Shown here piece by piece: positions 27,934 to 36,532 of a stretch of 64,000 nucleotides of DNA. The notes beneath the pieces were generated by a model that was given only the letters and a program-made list of their open reading frames with translations, was not told the DNA's origin and did not search any database. Position numbers and translations under genes: made by a program. This DNA comes from Chitinophagales bacterium. Its GTDB lineage: Bacteria > Bacteroidota > Bacteroidia > Chitinophagales > Chitinophagaceae. The stretch covers positions 1,364,001 to 1,428,000 of the forward strand of contig JACJXQ010000008.1 of assembly GCA_020636495.1 (NCBI GenBank). Direction: 5' to 3'. Each line of letters starts with the position of its first letter. The first letter of the stretch is position 1.

Positions 27934-29412
27934 ATGGGCGATAATTTAACATCTCGTAAACAGGACTACTCGCAGTGGTATAATGACTTGATAAAGCACG
28001 GAAACCTGGCAGAACATTCTGCTGTACGCGGTTGTATGGTCATAAAACCTTATGGATATGCATTGTGGGAAAACATGCGCGATCAACTGGACCGTATGTT
28101 CAAAGAAACAGGGCATCAGAACGCTTATTTCCCCTTATTTATACCCAAGAGCTTCCTCAGTAAAGAGGCAGCTCACGTTGAAGGATTCGCAAAAGAATGC
28201 GCCGTAGTAACACATTCACGCCTGATGAATGCGCCGGATGGCAGTGGTATTATTGTTGACCCTGAGTCTGAACTGGAAGAAGAACTGATCGTTCGCCCTA
28301 CTTCAGAAACTATTATATGGAACACATATAAGAATTGGATACAGTCTTATCGCGACCTGCCTATACTTGTGAACCAGTGGGCAAACGTTGTGCGCTGGGA
28401 GATGCGTACCAGGCTGTTCCTGCGTACGGCGGAGTTTTTGTGGCAGGAAGGCCATACAGCTCATGCTACTAAAGAGGAGGCTATTGCTGAGACCAAACAA
28501 ATGCTGGAGGTCTACGCTACTTTCGCAGAAGAGTATATGGCTATGCCGGTGATACGTGGTGTGAAAACCGAAAGTGAGCGTTTTGCAGGTGCGGAGGATA
28601 CTTATTGTATCGAAGCGCTGATGCAGGATGGCAAAGCTTTGCAGGCAGGTACTTCTCACTTCCTCGGGCAGAATTTTGCAAAAGCTTTTGACGTGAAATT
28701 TGCAGACAAGGATAATAAGATGGAGTATGTATGGGCTACGTCATGGGGGGTGTCTACACGACTGATAGGGGCGTTGGTCATGGCCCATAGTGATGATGAT
28801 GGATTGGTATTGCCACCCAGAATAGCACCGCTGCAGGTGGTTATTGTACCTATATTCAACAAAGACGCAGACGCAACAGAAAAGATAAAAGCAAAAGCAG
28901 CCGAACTGGTTCAGCAACTGAAAGCCAAAGGCATCAGCGTGAAGTTTGATGATGATGATTCGCGCCGCCCGGGCTGGAAATTTGCTGAATATGAGATGCG
29001 TGGCGTTCCGGTGCGTATTGCTTTGGGTGCTCGCGATATCGAAAATAACCAGGCTGAAGTGGCACGCAGGGACACTAAAGAAAAAGCATCTTACTCTTTA
29101 GATAATATTGTGGCAGATGTTGAGCAATTGCTGGAAGATATACAGACGAATATGTACCTCCGGGCGCTCACGTTCCGCAACGAGCATACTACGCGTGTAG
29201 ATACCTGGGATGAGTTTGTAACAGTTCTGAATGAGAAAACAGGTTTTGTGGCAGCACACTGGGACGGAACAGCAGAAACGGAAGATAAAATAAAGGAAAT
29301 GACCAAGGCAACGATACGTTGTATACCTCTTGATAACATCAAAGAGGAAGGAGCCTGCGTATTAACAGGTAAACCTTCAACACAAAGGGTCTTGTTTGCC
29401 AAGGCATATTAA
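27934..29412 (+). CDS. proS: Prolyl-tRNA synthetase, archaeal/eukaryotic-type
   Basis: This 492-residue class II synthetase charges tRNA-Pro. Motif 2 is [16 protein letters not shown], motif 3 is seen around [10 protein letters not shown], and the anticodon-binding domain follows ([10 protein letters not shown]). The C-terminal zinc-like domain ends in the conserved AKAY tyrosine. The order matches ProS type 3, without the YbaK-like editing insert of the bacterial type, and is usual in Bacteroidota. The start is an ATG after a consensus -7 box. A small membrane protein gene follows 29 nt later. Confidence 0.97.
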   Translation: MGDNLTSRKQDYSQWYNDLIKHGNLAEHSAVRGCMVIKPYGYALWENMRDQLDRMFKETGHQNAYFPLFIPKSFLSKEAAHVEGFAKECAVVTHSRLMNAPDGSGIIVDPESELEEELIVRPTSETIIWNTYKNWIQSYRDLPILVNQWANVVRWEMRTRLFLRTAEFLWQEGHTAHATKEEAIAETKQMLEVYATFAEEYMAMPVIRGVKTESERFAGAEDTYCIEALMQDGKALQAGTSHFLGQNFAKAFDVKFADKDNKMEYVWATSWGVSTRLIGALVMAHSDDDGLVLPPRIAPLQVVIVPIFNKDADATEKIKAKAAELVQQLKAKGISVKFDDDDSRRPGWKFAEYEMRGVPVRIALGARDIENNQAEVARRDTKEKASYSLDNIVADVEQLLEDIQTNMYLRALTFRNEHTTRVDTWDEFVTVLNEKTGFVAAHWDGTAETEDKIKEMTKATIRCIPLDNIKEEGACVLTGKPSTQRVLFAKAY

Positions 29413-29441
29413 AGTATTTTTATAAGCAAAAATATACAACC

Positions 29442-29894
29442 ATGTTCGACCATTCAGAAGAACCTAAGGGTTTGATCGTTGATGAAACAGGTAGATCTCA
29501 TATGCTGGAGCTGGGCAGGTGGGGACGCTTTATGGCAATTGCGTCGTTCATTATGATGGGACTCATGGTGCTCAAAGGGCTATTTGCAATGATAAGTATG
29601 GTTGCCTGGTCAGAAGGCTTCGGGCTGGGAGGTAGCTTTGCAGGGCCTTCCGTTTTTGTCATGTATTTACTCATGGCAGGGATCAATTTTTACCCTACCT
29701 ATGCTTTGTATAAATACACATCGTTGATCAAACGTGCTACAATGCTGGAGGATCAGTACATGTTCAATGAAGCGTTCAGGTACCTGAAAAATGCATTTAA
29801 ATACCTGGGTGTACTGCTTATTATTATCATATGCCTATACGCGCTGATATTTATTGTTGCAGGAATATCGGCAAGCGTGTTCAAGTCAATGTGA
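29442..29894 (+). CDS. Small membrane protein (DUF5362-like)
   Basis: The 150-residue protein has a soluble, acidic N-terminus and four hydrophobic helices (about 30-52, 64-88 and 118-145, one split). An amphipathic stretch with YKYTSLIKRATMLEDQYMFNEAFRYLKNAFKY lies between the later helices, written here only as landmark phrases YKYTSL and RYLKNAFKYLG. It resembles DUF5362 proteins of Bacteroidota, though I hold that assignment loosely. No function is known. It follows proS by 29 nt and overlaps the convergent GT39-like gene by 9 nt. Confidence 0.65.
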   Translation: MFDHSEEPKGLIVDETGRSHMLELGRWGRFMAIASFIMMGLMVLKGLFAMISMVAWSEGFGLGGSFAGPSVFVMYLLMAGINFYPTYALYKYTSLIKRATMLEDQYMFNEAFRYLKNAFKYLGVLLIIIICLYALIFIVAGISASVFKSM

Positions 29895-31580
29895 TAGTAC
29901 TTTAAGTTCAATTTTATCGCTGCTGATGGCGGGAGGTAACCATCCTGTAGCGATGTCAAGATACAATGCATACGACCCTTTCTTTTCGGGTACACGGAAA
30001 GAAAGGGTATATTTTTGCCCGTCATTCACCATACGGTTCAGCAGCAGGTAATGCTCGTTATGATCCGATATGAATTCGTCTTTTTGAAACAACATAGCAT
30101 GCACCATGGGTAAGAGATCATTGTTAGCTTCAAGGTCAAAATCTTTGCTACCTGAATACACATTGAATTGTATACTGATCTCTTCTCCGGGATGCGCGGT
30201 TATCTTATTTATGGATGGTTGTATCCTGATGGTGGGAGATGACCTGAAGTTCTGAATGTAAGCATACTGAAAAACACCTTTCCCGGTTGCAAACGAATCC
30301 ATATTCGGGCAGTCGAAATTAGGAATGATCATTACATCTTTGCCCTGTATTTGCAACTCATCTTTCCATATGTTATACTGGTTTTTCCTGCCCATCCTGT
30401 TGTTCAGCGATATGGCTTCATTACCTGTATAAAACTCGTACAAAGCTGCATACTGGTATTTATTCATAAATACAACAGGTTTGTCTCCTGCCTTTTCCTC
30501 AACAGCCTTAGCCCAGCTATGTGTGTGGTGCAGTTTGTTTTTTATATAAGCGAATACAGGTTTGTCTGGTAAAACATCATATACTATGTAAAAGCGAATA
30601 ATGAATATCAGCACCAATGATATACCAAAAGTATAGCTTGTAAATCTCGGGAACCAGTCTTTATGCTCAATATGTTTATACCCCAGTACCAGGGCAGGTA
30701 TCAACGCTATGGCCACCCAGTTGGCTTCAGCTCTTCCTTTAAAGGTCATGGCCAGGAAAAATACCAAAGTGCCAATGAGTATCGTTTTGAGCGTATGGTC
30801 AAATGTTGAGAGCCTGGTATTGGCTTTTATAGCATGCCATGCCAGTACTATACCTGCAACAGGACCGAATACCAGTAATACGGACAACAGGTAGTTCAGT
30901 GTATATTCAATATGATAGGTGCCACCCGAACGTTCGTACAAATGATACTTTAACGAAGGAAAGTCGTGGGCTATCTGCCACCTGATATGGGGTATGAACA
31001 GGTTTACGCTCAATAAGGCTATCAGCCAGAAGGTCTTTCGTTTTAGTAATGCCGGATTGGATAATACTGTAAAGCCTATCAGCAAAATGCCATGATATTT
31101 ACTCAGTAATAACAGGGTAGCGTTCACGGCAAGAAGTATAGATACTATCCACCCATCAGTAGCCAGGTATTTTTTGTACAGGTACAGGAACGATGCACTA
31201 AAGAACAGCAAAGGCATATCCGGCAGAGCAAGAAAGCCTAAAAAATGAAATGCACCGATGGAGGCAAGTACTAAGTAGAAGCGCAACAGTTTCTGCGGGC
31301 GTACCAGCATCTCCATCAGGTAAAGGAACCCGATACTACTCAATACAAATAACAACCGTACACCTAACTCATTTTGAAACAACCGGTACCCAGGTTTTAT
31401 CATGGCGGCTACAACTGGCGGATGGTCGAAATAGCCCCACTGCAGGTCTTGTGCATATTTCCAGTAATAAGCCTCATCTGCCAGCAACTCGGTAAAGTTG
31501 GCCTGCAGCAACGATATCACCAGCCACGACAGGTAAAAGCAGATACGTGTCAGCCTGTTATTATTCGGGGTATCGCCCAT
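29886..31580 (-). CDS. GT39-like membrane glycosyltransferase (ArnT/PMT_2 type)
   Basis: The 564-residue protein opens with a helix followed by LLADEAYYW and QWGYFDHPP, the DE-containing first loop of GT39/ArnT enzymes, and has around ten further membrane helices. A soluble domain of ~190 residues closes the protein. These enzymes transfer a sugar from undecaprenyl- or dolichyl-phosphate to lipid A or other envelope acceptors. The acceptor is not readable here. It overlaps the convergent small membrane protein gene by 9 nt at its end, and a TACCTTTA box lies about 25 nt before its ATG. Confidence 0.85.
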   Translation of the reverse strand: MGDTPNNNRLTRICFYLSWLVISLLQANFTELLADEAYYWKYAQDLQWGYFDHPPVVAAMIKPGYRLFQNELGVRLLFVLSSIGFLYLMEMLVRPQKLLRFYLVLASIGAFHFLGFLALPDMPLLFFSASFLYLYKKYLATDGWIVSILLAVNATLLLLSKYHGILLIGFTVLSNPALLKRKTFWLIALLSVNLFIPHIRWQIAHDFPSLKYHLYERSGGTYHIEYTLNYLLSVLLVFGPVAGIVLAWHAIKANTRLSTFDHTLKTILIGTLVFFLAMTFKGRAEANWVAIALIPALVLGYKHIEHKDWFPRFTSYTFGISLVLIFIIRFYIVYDVLPDKPVFAYIKNKLHHTHSWAKAVEEKAGDKPVVFMNKYQYAALYEFYTGNEAISLNNRMGRKNQYNIWKDELQIQGKDVMIIPNFDCPNMDSFATGKGVFQYAYIQNFRSSPTIRIQPSINKITAHPGEEISIQFNVYSGSKDFDLEANNDLLPMVHAMLFQKDEFISDHNEHYLLLNRMVNDGQKYTLSFRVPEKKGSYALYLDIATGWLPPAISSDKIELKVLSH

Positions 31581-31701
31581 GTAGCGTTGTTGTCAGTTTA
31601 GTGTATAAAGGTATGTAACCCCTACCTAAACAATAAATGTGCCACAGTGACACCGTATAAATTATTCAAAACATAACAGAGATAATGATCCAGCTTAAAT
31701 A

Positions 31702-32166
31702 TTATATAACATAACCATAGGACAAGAACAGACCTACTGCTATGATTAAATATAAAGTTGCTCTTGGAACAGTAGCTTTATAGTAGGGGGCATTGTTTCC
31801 ACGTCTCATTTTGATAGTTCCAATTAATGCAATCAATGAAAATAAAAGAATACTTATAAGTAAACTGAAAGAAGCTCCCGGCCAGTGCTGTATCTTGAAA
31901 ATAATAGCAATGAAAAACAGATCCATGATAATGCCAGTTAGCGCGCCTAGGAATAAATATTTCGTTTTGATGTTTACGTATGCATCTTTCTTAAAAATAC
32001 TCCGCAATTGGATGCCATTAAAAACAGCGAATCCTAAGCATAAATATAGTAGAATGAGTGACAGGAAAGAAAAAAGAAACATGGGGGCGAATAAACTTAT
32101 GCTGAAAGGACGCAATAAGAATGACAGGATAAAAATAATGACCAGTATGGATTCAACTTTTTTCAT
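31702..32166 (-). CDS. Four-helix membrane protein with a GldL-like HWPGA motif
   Basis: The 154-residue product has four or five hydrophobic segments. The third contains AIIFKIQHWPGASF, similar to the short phrase in GldL, a component of the T9SS motor, and in other small Bacteroidota membrane proteins. It lacks the long cytoplasmic tail of GldL, so it is not GldL itself. The start at ATG 32166 was chosen because the upstream codons (to 32223) overlap a terminator hairpin. Its ATG lies only 4 nt after that hairpin's U-run. The role is unknown. Confidence 0.65.
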   Translation of the reverse strand: MKKVESILVIIFILSFLLRPFSISLFAPMFLFSFLSLILLYLCLGFAVFNGIQLRSIFKKDAYVNIKTKYLFLGALTGIIMDLFFIAIIFKIQHWPGASFSLLISILLFSLIALIGTIKMRRGNNAPYYKATVPRATLYLIIAVGLFLSYGYVI

Positions 32167-32170
32167 AGAG

Positions 32171-32201
32171 CAAAAAATAGCCGGACAATTTCGTCCGGCT
32201 A
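32171..32201 (-). terminator. Terminator hairpin directly before the 31702-32166 gene
   Basis: A perfect 9-bp stem, 32178-32186 with 32193-32201, has a 6-nt loop and on the minus strand runs into TTTTTTG. The next ATG is 4 nt further on. The U-run with its flanks reads TATTTTTTG, close to a -7 box with one extra base. Confidence 0.75.
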
Positions 32202-32268
32202 ACAAAATAGCTATTATTCTCAATTAGTTATTCAGTATGATTGTGGTGATAACATAAACACTACCATA

Positions 32269-32682
32269 CTATTTAACCAAGATAACCATAGGTTTGATAT
32301 CTACAGGCGTTTTACAGCCATCGCATATCGCCTGTATATCTGTGATGAATATTCGGTCACCTACGGCTACAGTAATATCTTCGCTTTTTAAGGCTTCCAC
32401 TATATCGTTGTCACTTTTAATAAACTCGCCTTTCAGATCCCTGCTGCTTTTTGAAACTACGCCGATAGCGTATTTCGTAATGGTGTATTTTTTGTCTTTG
32501 GAATATATATACAGGTGAGCATCTTTTTCCAACTCAGGTATCGTTATTTCATAGCTGGCCTTTTCTGTACTTTCATAAGTGTATTTGCCAAACTTGCATG
32601 TTATAGGGTTGTCATTACTTTCAGCAAAACTTGCTGATGGTAATAGCACGAGTATTGCCATAAAAATTTTCAGGTAATTCAT
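32269..32682 (-). CDS. Small exported protein, function unknown
   Basis: The 137-residue product has a signal peptide ending at SFA (about residue 20). The mature part is predicted beta-rich and contains four spaced Cys-poor strands and one CDGC pair near the C-terminus (AICDGCKTP), which could be a disulfide. The last residues, IKPMVILVK, are hydrophobic. No family was recognised. The start at 32680-32682 was chosen over 32724 because it opens the signal peptide. It lies upstream of the small HWPGA membrane protein but a terminator separates them. Confidence 0.65.
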   Translation of the reverse strand: MNYLKIFMAILVLLPSASFAESNDNPITCKFGKYTYESTEKASYEITIPELEKDAHLYIYSKDKKYTITKYAIGVVSKSSRDLKGEFIKSDNDIVEALKSEDITVAVGDRIFITDIQAICDGCKTPVDIKPMVILVK

Positions 32683-32711
32683 AATTCGGATTTTGTTTAT
32701 ATGAAGATATG

Positions 32712-32742
32712 AAAAAAGCGGCACTGGAATATAGTGCCGCTT
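32712..32742 (-). terminator. Terminator of the acyl-CoA dehydrogenase gene
   Basis: A perfect 10-bp stem, 32716-32725 with 32733-32742, has a 7-nt loop and on the minus strand ends in six Ts. Confidence 0.88.
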
Positions 32743-32765
32743 AAAATATTATTTCCGGATCTGTT

Positions 32766-33908
32766 TTAGTCCTTAAGTATCGTCCTGCTGATTACGATCT
32801 TCTGTACCTCGCTGGTACCCTCGTATATCTGCGTGATCTTAGCATCGCGCATCAGGCGTTCTACGTGGAATTCTTTCACATAACCATAACCACCGTGTAT
32901 CTGTACCGCTTCACTGGTTACCCACTGTGCTATTTCAGACGCGTATAATTTGGCCGTAGCTGCTGCCAGCGTATAATCCTTGCCCTGGTCTTTGGTCCAT
33001 GCTGCTTTAATGCACAGCAGGCGGGCAGCTTCAATAGCAGTAGCCATATCTGCCAGCTTAAAGGCTATAGCCTGGTGGTTAGATATCTCTGTGCCGAATG
33101 CCTTACGCTCTTTCGAATATTTCAGCGCCAGTTCATAAGCACCGCTGGCAATACCCAATGCCTGTGCGGCAATACCTATGCGGCCACCTGCCAGTATCTT
33201 CATCGCAAACGAGAAACCGAAGCCATCTTCACCTATACGGTTCTCTTTAGGCACTTTCACATCCTGGAACATGATGCTGTGCGTGTCACTACCGCGTATA
33301 CCCAGCTTGTTCTCTTTGGCACCTACGGTTACACCCGGCCAGTCTTTATGTACTATAAAGGCGTTAATACCTTTGTGCTTCTTTTCAGGGTATGTCTGCG
33401 CGATAACAATGTAGTAAGACGCGCTGTTACCGTTGGTGATCCAGTTCTTGGTACCGTTCAGCAGGTAGTGGTCACCTTTATCTTCTGCGGTAGTACGTTG
33501 AGATGTTGCATCAGAACCTGCTTCAGGCTCACTCAGCAAAAACGCACCCAGTTTCTGGCCACTGGCCAGTTCTGTCAGGTATTTTTGTTTTTGTTCTTCG
33601 TTGGCATAGGTTTCAAGTCCCCAGCACACTAATGAGTTGTTCACACTCATACATACAGAAGTAGAAGCGTCTATTTTAGATATCTCTTCCATAGCCAGTA
33701 CATAAGAGACACTATCCATGCCCGATCCGCCATATTTAGGATCCACCATCATACCCAGGAAACCCAGTTCGCCCAGCTCTTTTATTTGCTCGGCAGGGAA
33801 TTTCTGGTGTTCATCACGCTCAATAACACCGGGCAGCAGTTTGTTCTGCGCAAAGTCGCGTGCAGCTAACTGTACCGCTTTTTGTTCTTCTGTAAGTTCG
33901 AAATTCAT
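32766..33908 (-). CDS. Acyl-CoA dehydrogenase
   Basis: The 380-residue flavoprotein oxidises an acyl-CoA to the trans-2-enoyl-CoA and passes electrons to ETF. It has the N-terminal helical domain, a FAD-binding GTKNWITNG segment, the ARG-like GGRIGIAAQALGIA helix, and the C-terminal RDAKITQIYEGTSEVQ motif. The Glu in IYEG is the expected catalytic base for short/medium-chain enzymes (butyryl-CoA dehydrogenase type). Chain-length preference cannot be fixed from sequence. It has its own promoter and terminator, so it is monocistronic. Confidence 0.95.
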   Translation of the reverse strand: MNFELTEEQKAVQLAARDFAQNKLLPGVIERDEHQKFPAEQIKELGELGFLGMMVDPKYGGSGMDSVSYVLAMEEISKIDASTSVCMSVNNSLVCWGLETYANEEQKQKYLTELASGQKLGAFLLSEPEAGSDATSQRTTAEDKGDHYLLNGTKNWITNGNSASYYIVIAQTYPEKKHKGINAFIVHKDWPGVTVGAKENKLGIRGSDTHSIMFQDVKVPKENRIGEDGFGFSFAMKILAGGRIGIAAQALGIASGAYELALKYSKERKAFGTEISNHQAIAFKLADMATAIEAARLLCIKAAWTKDQGKDYTLAAATAKLYASEIAQWVTSEAVQIHGGYGYVKEFHVERLMRDAKITQIYEGTSEVQKIVISRTILKD

Positions 33909-33947
33909 ATTTTAAAAATACTGTAATTGTAATGCAAAAATGTGCTG

Positions 33948-33978
33948 CAAAGGTAACTTATTAGCCGTATTTATTCAA
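33948..33978 (-). promoter_or_regulatory. Promoter of the acyl-CoA dehydrogenase gene
   Basis: On the minus strand TTG (33976-33978), a 20-nt spacer and TACCTTTG (33948-33955) match the Bacteroidota consensus. The 5' leader would be about 35 nt. Confidence 0.75.
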
Positions 33979-34007
33979 CATATATGTATAAATGTGTAGG
34001 TGTGTCG

Positions 34008-34556
34008 TCAAGGCTTGTATTCCCGCTTCAGTAGTGAGTAGCAGGCCGAATCCTCTATCAGCCCGTTTTTGTAATAGTGTTCTCTCATCAGCCCCTCGTA
34101 AGTAAAGCCAAGGCTTTTCAGCAATCTTATGGATGGCTCGTTGGCAGGACTGGCAAAAGCCTCTATCCGGTTCAATTCCATTTTTTCAAACCCATAGGCT
34201 ACTATCGCTTTTGCAGCTTCTGTCATGAACCCCTTATTCTTTACCTCATCATTGTTCAGCGCATAACCAAACTCTGCTTTGGCATGGTCGGTATACCACT
34301 TATGAAATCCGCATTGGCCTATGGTTATCCCTGTCGCTTTATCTACCATAGTAAAGCGCCTGAAAGTAAAGTAATAGCTGCTCACTCCCTGCATGAAACG
34401 TTCTTTTTCTGCCATCAGTTCTTTAACTGTGCTGTGACCGAAGAATTTCATGATCGCATCATCATCATAATGGCTCATGATGTATTCATGCACTTTCGGG
34501 GTTATTTCATTCAGTACCAGCCGTTCTGTTTCTATTGTGTTTATCTGCTGCTGCAT
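34008..34556 (-). CDS. GNAT family N-acetyltransferase (RimJ/RimL-like)
   Basis: The 182-residue protein has the GNAT pattern of the RimJ/RimL group: ETERLVLNEITP at the start, an acetyl-CoA site region NKGFMTEAAKAIVAYGFE, and NRIEAFASPANEPSIRLLKSLGF, written here in parts. These enzymes acetylate the N-terminus of ribosomal proteins or small amines; the substrate is unknown. The start at 34554-34556 was chosen over 34616 because the upstream part overlaps a terminator. It lies downstream of an outer-membrane protein gene. Confidence 0.88.
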   Translation of the reverse strand: MQQQINTIETERLVLNEITPKVHEYIMSHYDDDAIMKFFGHSTVKELMAEKERFMQGVSSYYFTFRRFTMVDKATGITIGQCGFHKWYTDHAKAEFGYALNNDEVKNKGFMTEAAKAIVAYGFEKMELNRIEAFASPANEPSIRLLKSLGFTYEGLMREHYYKNGLIEDSACYSLLKREYKP

Positions 34557-34582
34557 TTTATTAATTAGTGTATATGTAAAAT

Positions 34583-34610
34583 AAAAAAAGAGGGCCATAA
34601 TAGCCCTCTT
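34583..34610 (-). terminator. Terminator of the 34636-35454 barrel gene
   Basis: An 8-bp stem, 34588-34595 with 34603-34610, has a 7-nt loop and on the minus strand ends in seven Ts overall. Confidence 0.85.
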
Positions 34611-34635
34611 GTACAATTTTGAATATTGTTACCGG

Positions 34636-35454
34636 CTATTGCCACCATCCATGTTCAGGCCATTGATACGAGAATGGATATACAGACAAGGATAAATTCA
34701 ATGCGGTTTTGGCTGTCAATGAATAACCATTTTGTCCGTATGGGCCACTGTATGCATCGCCCGGGTTCAGGTAGGTAGGTCCCCCGAAAAACAGGAAGCA
34801 TCTCAGTTTCATCATGACACCAACCCTCTGACCGTATTCAAATTTCAGGTACGGCATATAGCCAAGTGTAACGTTGTCTGCCTTGCCCCTGAAAATCAGT
34901 TGTATCGGGCTCCTGTAGGGGCCGGTAAAGGCAATGAGCGGCGACACGCCGCCACCAAAACCTGCTGACCATTTGTAGTTATAACTGGGCATGGCTTCTC
35001 CTCCCAGTTTCAGGTCAAGGCCTATAGGCAATCCCATCTGTACTGTAAAGTCTGTGCGTTCATGGTTTTTTAGCGTGGGCCGGTAAGAAAATCCGCTGTC
35101 CAGCTCTTCCCACGACATCATGTTGTAGTTAAACTCATAGGTAAAGGCCAGTCCTACCACATCAGTTCTGAAGTTGGTAAGTCGGAAATAGTTGCCGATC
35201 GAAAAACCATAACCACCCAGCGTACGTACCGATCTTGTTTCCGGATTGTCTATTTTTATCAGACTACCGTCTATGGGTGAATAGTACTCATCTGCTTTGC
35301 GCTGCTGGGCAAAGCCGTTATAGAAAGAATAGCCTATTTCTATTTTGCGCAGGAACATGGGCGATTTGTACAGTATCTGTTGTGCTGAGGAATCTTTTAC
35401 TGATAAGAGGCACAGTAACAGTATTAACGGGATAAACAGGTGTTTGATTCGCAT
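34636..35454 (-). CDS. Outer-membrane beta-barrel protein, unknown function
   Basis: The 272-residue product has a signal peptide (cleavage near DSSAQ, residue ~23) and alternating aromatic/hydrophobic strands throughout, with YGFSIGNYFRL, GLAFTYEFNYN and YMPYLKFEYGQR as examples. No family was recognised. It ends in WPEHGWWQ, with aromatics close to the C-terminus as in barrel proteins. The long upstream open frame (to 35652) has no signal-like start and overlaps the neighbouring promoter region, so ATG 35454 was chosen. It is divergent from the ECF sigma gene, 133 nt away. Confidence 0.68.
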   Translation of the reverse strand: MRIKHLFIPLILLLCLLSVKDSSAQQILYKSPMFLRKIEIGYSFYNGFAQQRKADEYYSPIDGSLIKIDNPETRSVRTLGGYGFSIGNYFRLTNFRTDVVGLAFTYEFNYNMMSWEELDSGFSYRPTLKNHERTDFTVQMGLPIGLDLKLGGEAMPSYNYKWSAGFGGGVSPLIAFTGPYRSPIQLIFRGKADNVTLGYMPYLKFEYGQRVGVMMKLRCFLFFGGPTYLNPGDAYSGPYGQNGYSLTAKTALNLSLSVYPFSYQWPEHGWWQ

Positions 35455-35587
35455 ATGTTGATAGTTTCGTACAACAATATATTTACTATTGGTTAAATAT
35501 GCAATATTTACAACTTTGAAACTCATTAATTTTCTATTGTGGAATAACTGATTTATTGCATCTTTAATACAGGAATAAGCGCCCGGT

Positions 35588-36136
35588 TTGGAAAGAAAAA
35601 AAACACATACCGACGAAGAATTACTCAGCCTGTACAGCAGTTCCAAAGACAATCGCTGGCTGGGTATCCTTTTGCAGCGCTATACGGTGCTGTTGCTGGG
35701 TGTGGGGCTCAAATACCTTAGAGATAAAGAACAGGCTACGGATGCAGTACAGCAGGTGTTTCTGAAAGCGCTGGTAGCCTTGCCCGACGATGTCCAGAAT
35801 TTCAAAGGATGGCTGTATATACTCATGCGCAATCATTGCCTGCAACTATTGCGCGATAAAAGATACGTACACGGCGATGACGTATTGCGGCAACAGCAGG
35901 CACACCTTCTGCCCGATAAAGAATTGTTGCACAAACAAGAGCGGGAAATAGAACAGATGAAACATGCCATAACAGAGCTGGACGAAGGCCAGCAGGTATG
36001 TATCAGGATGTTCTACTTAGAAAAAAAGACCTATCAGCAGATTATGGACGAAAAAGGATATAGCTTTATGCAGGTGAAAAGCTACATCCAGAACGGTAAA
36101 AGAAAATTAAAGACCATACTGGCAGACAAGAAATGA
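35588..36136 (+). CDS. ECF-type RNA polymerase sigma factor
   Basis: The 182-residue sigma-70 family protein has region 2 (KYLRDKEQATDAVQQVFLKAL, of which DKEQATDAVQQVF is the core) and region 4 with a helix-turn-helix (KTYQQIMDEKGYSFMQVKSYI). The translation starts at a TTG (35588-35590), since no ATG lies nearby and the N-terminus then fits. Its stop overlaps by 4 nt (ATGA) the next gene, an anti-sigma-like membrane protein, the usual ECF pairing. The target promoters are unknown. The cytochrome lipoprotein downstream is a candidate. Confidence 0.85.
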   Translation: MERKKTHTDEELLSLYSSSKDNRWLGILLQRYTVLLLGVGLKYLRDKEQATDAVQQVFLKALVALPDDVQNFKGWLYILMRNHCLQLLRDKRYVHGDDVLRQQQAHLLPDKELLHKQEREIEQMKHAITELDEGQQVCIRMFYLEKKTYQQIMDEKGYSFMQVKSYIQNGKRKLKTILADKK

Positions 36137-36471
36137 GTACGCCCGACAACATATCGCGATCCGGCAATTTGCCCAAAGATAAGCTGATGGCTTACCTAGA
36201 GGGCAGGTTAAGCCCGGCTGATCAGCGCGAGATAGAGGCCTTGCTGGCAGAAGAGGGTATGGACAGCGATGCATTGGAAGGCCTGAAAGAAATACCGATT
36301 GAGGAAACGCAGCAATTAGCTGACCGTATCAACTACAGGCTGCAGCACGAACTCAGGAAAAAACGCAGAAGCCACAAGACCCATTTTACAGATAATAAGT
36401 GGAGTTGGTTGGCCATATTCATCATACTCATTCTTTGTGTTCTGGCATACTTGGTTCTGAAAATGATGTGA
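36133..36471 (+). CDS. Anti-sigma-like single-pass membrane protein
   Basis: The 112-residue protein has a soluble N-terminal part with LPKDKLMAYLEGRLSPADQ and an acidic helix, a basic region (KKRRSHKTH) and one membrane helix near 92-110 (WLAIFIILILCVLAYLVL), ending in KMM. The N-terminal segment resembles the anti-sigma fold that binds region 2/4 of ECF sigma factors; the HxxxCxxC zinc motif is absent. It overlaps the sigma gene by ATGA, so its level should be coupled to the sigma factor. It has almost no periplasmic domain, so the signal it receives is not obvious. Confidence 0.7.
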   Translation: MSTPDNISRSGNLPKDKLMAYLEGRLSPADQREIEALLAEEGMDSDALEGLKEIPIEETQQLADRINYRLQHELRKKRRSHKTHFTDNKWSWLAIFIILILCVLAYLVLKMM

Positions 36472-36513
36472 TCAATGTATTAGCATAGTCTTAGCTTTAC
36501 AGGTCGTACCTTT

Positions 36514-36529
36514 ACAGGCAAATGCCTGT
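36514..36529. repeat. Palindrome just before the cytochrome lipoprotein gene
   Basis: ACAGGCA (36514-36520) and TGCCTGT (36523-36529) form a perfect 7-bp inverted repeat with an AA centre. It ends 3 nt before the ATG at 36533 and abuts a near-consensus -7 box (TACCTTTA, 36507-36514). It could be an operator or a small 5' hairpin. Confidence 0.4.
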
Positions 36530-36532
36530 GTT

